A DNA stretch of 10,414 nt. Source: an uncultured bacterium (GTDB taxonomy: Bacteria > Hydrogenedentota > Hydrogenedentia > Hydrogenedentales > SLHB01). The position numbers and the translations under genes were made by a program. How positions within the stretch are numbered: the stretch's first letter is position 1; the number at the start of each line of letters is the position of its first letter. Under the pieces are notes generated by a model. It searched no databases and was not told where the DNA came from. It saw only the letters and a list, made by a program, of their open reading frames with translations. The stretch is taken from positions 1 through 10,414 of the forward strand of contig CALEZK010000430.1 in assembly GCA_937928585.1 (NCBI GenBank). The letters run 5' to 3'. Shown piece after piece: positions 5,244 to 10,414 of the stretch.

Positions 5244-8159
5244 CTAGTTTGTGACGCTGAACTTTACATCGAGTTGGGTGATATTGCCTTGTTTGTCGGC
5301 CACTTCAGCGTGCAAGACGCCTTCGGTGCCGGTTGGCAAGGGCTGCGACAAGGTGTATTCGTAGACGCCATCGTTGACCACGCCGAAAAGATCGGCGAGT
5401 TCCTGGCCAGCGGCGCGCCCGCCGATCGGGATGTCTGCCGTGACGGACAGACTGTCTTGCTGAATTCCGGTATACGCGTCTGCTACGCCGACACGAAGTA
5501 CGCCGAGTGGACCGGGATTTTCGCCGGGACGCGGTGAACTTACGGTGAGCGTCGGCCGCAGATCATCGAGGAACCAACCGAAGTCCTCGTCGTCAGTGCC
5601 TTGGCTCGTATTGATGGGACAGCCGAGATCGATCCAGCGGACGATGGTCATTTTCTGCTCTTCCGTGAGCGGTTTCACGCCGCTGTCCGGTGGCGGCATT
5701 ATCGTGCCTTTGTAATCGAGGTCGGCTTCATTGATAGAGCCGTTCTTCAGGGTGCTTGCGACGCCGGGGACTTTTTCCGTTGGATGATCCTTGTTCTTCC
5801 AGCCGTCGAGGCGTTTGCCGTAGATCTTCCAGGTCAGCAGGCTTCTGCGACTTTGAAACATACGTATGTAGCGGCTGGCATTGGTCTGGCGCCAGCGCGG
5901 TTGGCCATTGACGGTAACGAGTGGCTTGTGACCCCAACGCGCATTTTGATCCCATGCGAGGCGCGCATAGTCGCCCGGAAAATCTCCTTCCACCTTGCGG
6001 TCATCCAGCACGAGATTTCCAGGTGGATTGCTGTTCTTCTTGGTGTGGCATTGCACGCAATGCTTTTTGAGGATCGGGCGAATGTCTTTGTAAAACTCGA
6101 CGTTTACAACGCCTTTGTTCTTGGTTGAGACTGTCGATTCGCCATCAATAGTTTTCGCGAGGAGGGGCGTTTGTTGTGAAAGGTCCCAAATCGGATAGCC
6201 CGGTTTTCCGGCTTCCGTTGTGTTGAAATCGAGCGGTTTCTGACTGTGTGCGTGGCAGCCGCCGCAATCCTGACGGACTTCGCCGGGCCGCACCTGATGC
6301 CAGGTCTGCGCCATATTCAGGAGCATGCCGTCCTTGTCGATTGTTTGAAAAGTAAACGGCGTGTCGGCGGGAATCTTTGCGAGAAAGCTGGTATCCGGAT
6401 TTCCTTCCTGATCGAGAATGGGCGATCCATCGGGATTGAATTTGCGCACCGGAATTTCGCCGAGGATGCGGAGCCGTTCTTCCGCGTGGCTGCGGAAGTG
6501 TCGACCGTTGTTCGGGCCGAGGTATCGGTCGGTGATGGGCTCCATCACGAGAATTCGGACGGCCCAGATGTCTTTGTCGGAATAGAGACCGGCATCGGCA
6601 CCCTGCCAGAACCAGTTGCTGCTTTGTTCATTCTCTGCGGTGTTGAACGCATCCAATCCGTTGAAGGTATTTGACCAGGACAAGACCGTTCCCGGCTTTG
6701 TATCGCGCTTGATAAGGCTGCTGCTGCCGACGAGGCCGTAGGGCGTGCCTTCGGGAAGGTGCGGCGATTCGCTTCCGTCGTTCGGGAGCCATTCGAGTTC
6801 GACGGGTTCGTCGACGCCGTAGACATCGCGGTAGGTGACGACGGGTCGTGGCCAGACTTCGTTCCAGTTGCTTGAGTTTTTGATGAGAACGAGTTCGTTC
6901 GGGCTGTTGACGACGCCACCGCCGGGGATGAGATAAAGGCCGGAATTGGGCGCGGGCAACGAGACCGGGCGATTCAATGCGTTGACGGGGCCACCGGAGT
7001 ATGCGACGAGCAGATCATTGTTCGGAGCACCGCAGGGGTGCGTGAATTTTCCGACGCGTTGGCCGTTGGAGCCAACTGCCGCGGCTTCATCGGCACCACT
7101 GGAGAACGGCGTGATCACTTCGATGCCTTTCGGCGTGAAGCTCATCTGTTGCGGCCACACGACGCCATTCGCGAGCACCTGCGTAAGCGCGGTGTTTTGT
7201 TTGCGATCCCAGCTTTGAAAGGGGGCTTCGCCCGCAGGCGGGCGGGGGGGAATCTTGTAGAGCGTGCCGAACCCGAAGTTATTGAGATTGTAGTAATTTT
7301 CGATGATGAGGTTTTCATCGGAAAGCTGTGTGACAAAGTGGAAAGCCTGGCCGAAGAGGAACGAACTGACGACGGGTTCCCAACGCCGGCCATCGGGCCA
7401 GATTGCCCAAGTGCCCCACATGCGGCTGTCGCGGAGGCCTTGCGCTTCGTAGGTGCTGAACAGGATGCGGCCATCCTTCAAGGCTGTGGGGTGCATGGCG
7501 CTACCGATGCTCATGGGCGCGATGCATTGGACGTTCGATCCGTCTTCGTCCATTACATGCAACTGAAGCGTCGGGGCAGTGTAATACAGGCGCGGCGGCG
7601 TGAAGGCGTTGCGTCCGCTGACGAAGGCGACCTTTCCGCCCGCGAGCGGGCATGGTCCGAGATTCACGATGCCGTGACGCAGTTGGTTGTAATCCCAATC
7701 AGGCGGATCTACGGGGTTGGAGAAATCCCATGTTCCTGCGCCGGTGTTCGGCGTGAATTCGCCATGCGTGAGTTGGACGACTTCGCGCGTTTCGAGATTG
7801 ATTTTGAAAATGTCGGAGCCGGCTTTGGGAATGTTGTACGCGCCGCGCGGGTGCACCTGGTGGAAGTAGGCGTAATAGACCCATTTGCCGTCAAAGGAGA
7901 CGTATGGGTCGGTGACAGCGCCGAGTCCGCCTTCCACGAGCACCTCTTCCGAGCCATCAGGATGCAGGAGCATCAGGTCGCACCCCTCGTCGATGAGGGC
8001 AGGATGGAACACTTCCGGCCAGCTTACTTGCTGGTTATCGCCGTTGCGCGGTTGGCGCACATAGACGATGTCATAATCGACTGCCGCGAGCGCGGTCAGC
8101 GAGCTGCTCGAAGCGAGGGCAGCGAGCAGGCAGGCAATCACCCCAAACTTTGTCTGCAC
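5244..8159 (-). CDS. HzsA-related exported diheme cytochrome with N-terminal beta-propeller
   Basis: An exported protein of 971 residues. The GTG at 8159 is chosen as start because GGAAGGAAG ends four bases upstream and because it puts a signal peptide at the very N-terminus (QTKFGVIACLLAALA, cleavage near residue 26, ALAA/VDYD). Residues about 30-440 carry TolB-like propeller repeats (SDIFKINLETREVVQLTHG, HVMDEDGSNVQCI). Two covalent heme c sites follow: CGGCH at 632-636 and CVQCH at 701-705. MPPP at 821-824 and WIDLGCP at 842-848 are typical of planctomycete-type cytochrome domains and may supply a Met ligand. Residues about 868-971 look like an Ig-like beta-sandwich. The order propeller, heme domain, second heme domain matches the hydrazine synthase alpha subunit, and proteins of this type are known as HzsA-related. 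No HzsB/C-like gene is visible beside it, so true hydrazine synthesis is unlikely; a periplasmic redox enzyme or electron-transfer role is the inference. It is transcribed alone, between the promoter at 8542-8514 and the terminator at 5218-5182. Confidence 0.9.
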   Translation of the reverse strand: MQTKFGVIACLLAALASSSSLTALAAVDYDIVYVRQPRNGDNQQVSWPEVFHPALIDEGCDLMLLHPDGSEEVLVEGGLGAVTDPYVSFDGKWVYYAYFHQVHPRGAYNIPKAGSDIFKINLETREVVQLTHGEFTPNTGAGTWDFSNPVDPPDWDYNQLRHGIVNLGPCPLAGGKVAFVSGRNAFTPPRLYYTAPTLQLHVMDEDGSNVQCIAPMSIGSAMHPTALKDGRILFSTYEAQGLRDSRMWGTWAIWPDGRRWEPVVSSFLFGQAFHFVTQLSDENLIIENYYNLNNFGFGTLYKIPPRPPAGEAPFQSWDRKQNTALTQVLANGVVWPQQMSFTPKGIEVITPFSSGADEAAAVGSNGQRVGKFTHPCGAPNNDLLVAYSGGPVNALNRPVSLPAPNSGLYLIPGGGVVNSPNELVLIKNSSNWNEVWPRPVVTYRDVYGVDEPVELEWLPNDGSESPHLPEGTPYGLVGSSSLIKRDTKPGTVLSWSNTFNGLDAFNTAENEQSSNWFWQGADAGLYSDKDIWAVRILVMEPITDRYLGPNNGRHFRSHAEERLRILGEIPVRKFNPDGSPILDQEGNPDTSFLAKIPADTPFTFQTIDKDGMLLNMAQTWHQVRPGEVRQDCGGCHAHSQKPLDFNTTEAGKPGYPIWDLSQQTPLLAKTIDGESTVSTKNKGVVNVEFYKDIRPILKKHCVQCHTKKNSNPPGNLVLDDRKVEGDFPGDYARLAWDQNARWGHKPLVTVNGQPRWRQTNASRYIRMFQSRRSLLTWKIYGKRLDGWKNKDHPTEKVPGVASTLKNGSINEADLDYKGTIMPPPDSGVKPLTEEQKMTIVRWIDLGCPINTSQGTDDEDFGWFLDDLRPTLTVSSPRPGENPGPLGVLRVGVADAYTGIQQDSLSVTADIPIGGRAAGQELADLFGVVNDGVYEYTLSQPLPTGTEGVLHAEVADKQGNITQLDVKFSVTN

Positions 8160-8163
8160 GATA

Positions 8164-8172
8164 CTTCCTTCC
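8164..8172 (-). promoter_or_regulatory. Strong ribosome binding site deciding the GTG start of the HzsA-related gene
   Basis: GGAAGGAAG on the minus strand lies 4 bases before the GTG at 8159 (7 bases from its GGAAGG core). It selects this GTG over the in-frame ATG codons at 8189 and 8285, which would place the signal peptide 30 or more residues inside the protein. Confidence 0.7.
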
Positions 8173-8181
8173 AACACAGTC

Positions 8182-8507
8182 CTACCCATTGACCGGGGAG
8201 AACGCCTCTTGGTCCCCCCGTGGGGTAGCAACATGTGTTCCCAACACGTCCACTTTTGGATGCGATTTTGGTACCTACCGAGCACACGGGGAGGAGTTCC
8301 CCCTCGGTTCGACTTAACCTATTGCGTGGATTGCTCTTGTGCAAACGGCAGGTCGAATCTGTTTGTGTAGTGTGCGGTACCTAAATCGAGTGACACAGCG
8401 TCGCCCGAATCGAGCAGGCCCCCGCCTGCGACGATTTGTGTCACCAAGTGGACAAAAACGTTCCCCCGTCCAGTACGACACTCCCAACGAGGTTCCGCTT
8501 CCGGAAC
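8182..8507 (-). promoter_or_regulatory. Long, inverted-repeat-rich 5' leader of the HzsA-related gene (candidate cis-regulatory RNA)
   Basis: No credible coding region lies here. Read as minus-strand RNA from the predicted start near 8507, it can form several stems. First, GTTCCG/CGGAAC at 8492-8507, at the very 5' end. Second, GTGACACA/TGTGTCAC closing 8390-8444, with inner CGTCG/CGACG and a GCAGGC/GCCTGC hairpin. Third, a three-way-junction-like domain at 8270-8381: GCACAC (8282-8287) pairs GTGTGC (8370-8375) with flanking GGTACC on both sides, enclosing a GGGG/CCCC hairpin at 8288-8302 and TTCGAC (8308-8313)/GTCGAA (8352-8357). Fourth, GTGTT/AACAC at 8235-8247. Fifth, CTACCC (8182-8187)/GGGTAG (8223-8228), just before the ribosome binding site. 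I do not recognise a known riboswitch class. The nesting is suggestive, but no covariation is available. Confidence 0.45.
8390..8444. repeat. Nested inverted repeat with 8-bp outer arms
   Basis: The outer arms GTGACACA (8390-8397) and TGTGTCAC (8437-8444) are perfect. Inside are CGTCG (8399-8403) with CGACG (8429-8433) and the compact hairpin GCAGGC (8414-8419), loop CCCC, GCCTGC (8424-8429). The two inner pairings share base 8429, so they compete at that base. It could act as RNA structure in the leader or as a protein-binding dyad on DNA. Confidence 0.6.
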
Positions 8508-8513
8508 GAGTGA

Positions 8514-8542
8514 GTTGTAGCACGGATTAAGTCATAAGTCAA
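8514..8542 (-). promoter_or_regulatory. Sigma70-type promoter for the HzsA-related gene
   Basis: On the minus strand TTGACT (8542-8537, 5 of 6 to consensus) and TACAAC (8519-8514, 4 of 6) are separated by exactly 17 bases. The DNA immediately upstream (about 8544-8605) is clearly AT-richer than its surroundings, as expected for an UP-element-like region. The predicted start near 8507 would place a GTTCCG/CGGAAC hairpin at the 5' end of the message and leave a leader of about 350 bases. Confidence 0.5.
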
Positions 8543-8626
8543 GCAGGTTCAATTGTTTACAAAAGAATAGCGCGATTTTGTTGAAAACTACGAATAGGCA
8601 CAAAACATGCGCGGCGAGCGGGGGTC

Positions 8627-8649
8627 CATACAACATCTTGTGGTGTATG
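8627..8649 (-). terminator. Weak hairpin downstream of the spermidine-synthase-like gene
   Basis: About 30 bases after the stop codon at 8679, minus-strand RNA can pair CAUACACCA with UGUUGUAUG (8 pairs, one internal mismatch) around the loop CAAGA. No U-tract follows (GACCCCCG), so it is not a classical intrinsic terminator. It may still mark the transcript end or stabilise the 3' end. Confidence 0.3.
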
Positions 8650-8678
8650 TAGTTGGGCGGAGAGAACCGGTTTTTCAG

Positions 8679-10414
8679 TTATCGCTGGTTTGCAATGCGA
8701 ACAGCGGTGTGGAAGGAGAGTGTGGCGATCGCGTACAGGGCGAGTGCGCAGAGAAACGTCCAGCGAAAGCCGATGTTCATTGCGAGAATAAGCGCGATAA
8801 ATATGCCTACGACGGAACAAGTGCCATTTGCGGCCCACGCCAAAGGCACCCAGGCGGGGTTGCGGTTGCCGAGTGCGCGGATTCCAAGGGGAAAGTAGAT
8901 GCCGAGGAGTATGCCCAAGGGAAGAATTGTGATGACAGTGATGGCAATGCGCGCGGCAAGTGGGAGATGGAGGAGGCGGAGAAGCAGCGCGTCGCCGAAT
9001 AGCAGGTTGAAAAGGCTTATGGCGAGGAGGCACGCGAAGCCGATCCATAGGGTTTTGCTGGAGGTGGGACCGATATTTCGGGTGAGGAAGCTTCCCGCGC
9101 CAGTGGCGAGGAGAAGGGAAAATAGGACGACGCTCAGCGAATAGGTTGGATAGCCCAAGAAAAGAACAAGGCGCTGCATGAGTGGAATTTCGAACATCAT
9201 GAACCCGAGGCCGATGGCGCAGAAGAACAAGAGATCCGGCACGGCGAGGCGCGAAGTTTTAGCACGACGGCGCGCGATGGAGGAGGGGATCACGATGATC
9301 AGGATGCTGAGTGTCAGCGTGGTTGCGAGGGCCAATAGCAAAACGATATCGCCGGTGGGGCCGAGGTAACTTACCTCGACGGCGCCACTGACGAGAGGAT
9401 TCTCGAACAGATCGCGCCAGCGGTAGAAGCTGAAAAAGAATGGCTGATCGTCGGTGACGGCGTGCAACAACATTTTTTCATTGCGCAGGACTTCGGCGCG
9501 TTCGGCTTCGTTTGCGGCGAGGATGCGGGAAGTGGTCACTTCACCGGGGCTACGGCCGTCGTGCCAATACTTAAAGCCGTTGTCGTGGACATAGGCGTCG
9601 TATTGCGCGAACTCTTCAGCAGTGAACGGTTCCGCTTTCGCCAGGATAGAAACGAAGAGCGTGTCCTTCTTATCGTCGACCACGACGAGAACATGCGAAG
9701 AAGGGTTTTCGACGCCACGCGCGGACAAGGCTTCGGCGATGGTGGCAGCAAGGCGCGGAATCATGCGGGGCGGTCCGAAGTGTCCGCTGGTATCACTTGT
9801 GGCGAGGCAAAGTATGCCGTTTGGCGCGAGGTGATCGAAGAAATCGGTGACTGCATCGACGGTGTAGAGATAGCTTTCGCTCAACAGGTGTGCTCCCGCA
9901 GCGACAGCGGTGATCGTATCGACGGCGGTGAGGTTGATGACGTCAAACTTTTCGTTCGACCTGCGGATGACGCTGCGCGCATCCCCCACTTCGATCTTGA
10001 CTCGGGGATCCACAAGGCGGTCGTTGGTGAGATGCGACAGGGGGCCGGTAATGACATGTGCGGTAGATGGGTCGAGTTCGATGCCAAGCACGGACTGCGC
10101 GCCGTTGGTTAAAGCGGAAACGACATCGACGCCGCCGCCAACGCCGCCGATGCAAACGCGCGCGCCGGGCTTGAACCTATAGGGAAGCCCGAGCATGTGT
10201 GTGGTGTAGAACTTTTCGATGTCCTCGTCGGATTCGAACGTGTGAATCGTTGCGGCAGCGCCGCCGTCGTGCAGGATGAAGGTGCAATAGGGCAGCGTGC
10301 CATCAAACTTTTCGCTCAGGCCCCAGCTTCCATAGGAGATGCCGCGCGATGTGCGGGGCACGGGAAACTTTGCGACTTCGGTGCGGAAGACGCTGGTCCA
10401 CAGGTCGTAGACGA
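8679..10414 (-). CDS. Spermidine-synthase-like membrane protein (SAM-binding Rossmann domain plus C-terminal membrane domain), 5' end missing
   Basis: The frame is open to the right edge; 577 codons and a TAA stop are visible. A GTG at 10361 is in frame, but the reading continues upstream with protein-like sequence (VYDLWTSVFRTEV), so the true start is outside. Visible residues about 85-240 form a class I methyltransferase/aminopropyltransferase fold: glycine-rich IGGVGGGVD at 88-96, acidic GIELDP with Glu112, and GDAR at 144-147. Residues 321-327 (DDQPFFF) are a conserved mark of this family. From about residue 354 on there are roughly six to seven membrane helices, with the hallmark GFMMFEIPLMQR and WAANGTCSVVGIF segments of the spermidine synthase-like membrane proteins common in planctomycetes and deltaproteobacteria. 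The DSxD-like catalytic stretch of real spermidine synthase reads NLTAVD here, so polyamine synthesis is doubtful. Relatives usually have extra N-terminal helices, probably lying upstream. The substrate is unknown. Confidence 0.88.
   Translation of the reverse strand, partial: VYDLWTSVFRTEVAKFPVPRTSRGISYGSWGLSEKFDGTLPYCTFILHDGGAAATIHTFESDEDIEKFYTTHMLGLPYRFKPGARVCIGGVGGGVDVVSALTNGAQSVLGIELDPSTAHVITGPLSHLTNDRLVDPRVKIEVGDARSVIRRSNEKFDVINLTAVDTITAVAAGAHLLSESYLYTVDAVTDFFDHLAPNGILCLATSDTSGHFGPPRMIPRLAATIAEALSARGVENPSSHVLVVVDDKKDTLFVSILAKAEPFTAEEFAQYDAYVHDNGFKYWHDGRSPGEVTTSRILAANEAERAEVLRNEKMLLHAVTDDQPFFFSFYRWRDLFENPLVSGAVEVSYLGPTGDIVLLLALATTLTLSILIIVIPSSIARRRAKTSRLAVPDLLFFCAIGLGFMMFEIPLMQRLVLFLGYPTYSLSVVLFSLLLATGAGSFLTRNIGPTSSKTLWIGFACLLAISLFNLLFGDALLLRLLHLPLAARIAITVITILPLGILLGIYFPLGIRALGNRNPAWVPLAWAANGTCSVVGIFIALILAMNIGFRWTFLCALALYAIATLSFHTAVRIANQR

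Noticed and set aside
7236..7251. G-rich run (gcgggcggggggg-like) within the heme-protein gene
   Set aside because: It encodes a Pro-rich linker (PPRPPAG) between propeller blades; with only one strong G-run it does not make a convincing quadruplex.
5244..8159. Calling this gene hydrazine synthase subunit A and the organism an anammox bacterium
   Set aside because: Only the alpha-like architecture is present. No beta/gamma subunits are visible and the residue expected to be the special Tyr ligand is Gln, so the name HzsA-related is as far as the evidence goes.
7038..8192. 384-codon plus-strand open frame
   Set aside because: It is antisense to the beta-propeller region of the HzsA-related gene and has no recognisable motif, ribosome binding site or promoter.
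8160..8285. Longer N-terminus of the HzsA-related protein from the ATG at 8285 or 8189
   Set aside because: The extension would bury the signal peptide, has no ribosome binding site comparable to GGAAGGAAG at 8172-8164, and overlaps the inverted repeats of the leader.
8138..8344. Short minus-strand open frame crossing from the leader into the HzsA-related gene
   Set aside because: It starts with a rare TTG, has no ribosome binding site and overlaps the true start in another frame.
8314..8523. Short minus-strand open frame in the leader, considered as a leader peptide
   Set aside because: Its GTG at 8523 lies upstream of the predicted transcription start, it has no Shine-Dalgarno, and the composition is not protein-like.

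Overview
The window is GC-rich, compact DNA. All five genes I can support lie on the minus strand, so they read from right to left. It looks like a chromosomal piece from an environmental bacterium of the planctomycete/PVC or Hydrogenedentes type. The basis for that is the gene content: an HzsA-related diheme beta-propeller protein, an Nramp-type transporter lacking the canonical metal motifs, a WG-RG-GHE membrane protein and a membrane-fused spermidine-synthase-like protein. The lineage is an inference; there is no rRNA or other marker in the window. I see no tRNA, CRISPR array, insertion sequence or phage gene.

Layout in transcription order, right to left. (1) 10414-8679 is the 3' part of a spermidine-synthase-like gene: a Rossmann methyltransferase-type domain followed by a membrane domain. 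Its 5' end lies outside the window. (2) 8678-8160 is a 519-base non-coding gap. It holds a weak hairpin after gene 1, a good sigma70-like promoter (TTGACT, 17-base spacer, TACAAC) and then about 350 bases of leader rich in nested inverted repeats. (3) 8159-5244 encodes an exported 971-residue protein with an N-terminal beta-propeller, two c-type heme motifs and a C-terminal beta-rich domain. This is the architecture of the hydrazine synthase alpha subunit, although its function is probably different. A 16-bp hairpin terminator follows it at 5218-5182. (4) From a candidate promoter at 5155-5127 a tight four-gene operon runs to the left edge: an Nramp-related transporter, a zinc-dependent medium-chain dehydrogenase, a short-chain dehydrogenase resembling gluconate 5-dehydrogenase, and a large polytopic membrane protein with an extracytoplasmic tail that runs off the window. 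Two of the three junctions are 4-base ATGA overlaps and the third gap is 41 bases.

The operon resembles an uptake-plus-oxidoreductase module. A zinc alcohol dehydrogenase paired with a gluconate-5-dehydrogenase-like SDR and a transporter recalls the L-idonate/5-ketogluconate (idnD-idnO-idnT) arrangement, but the transporter is of the Nramp fold and has lost the canonical DPGN motif. The HzsA-related protein forms its own transcription unit and probably works in the periplasm on redox chemistry.

The most notable items are the long structured leader in front of the heme protein gene, the Nramp-like transporter inside a sugar-acid-type operon, the catalytic Lys-to-Arg change in the SDR, and the uncharacterised membrane protein at the left edge.
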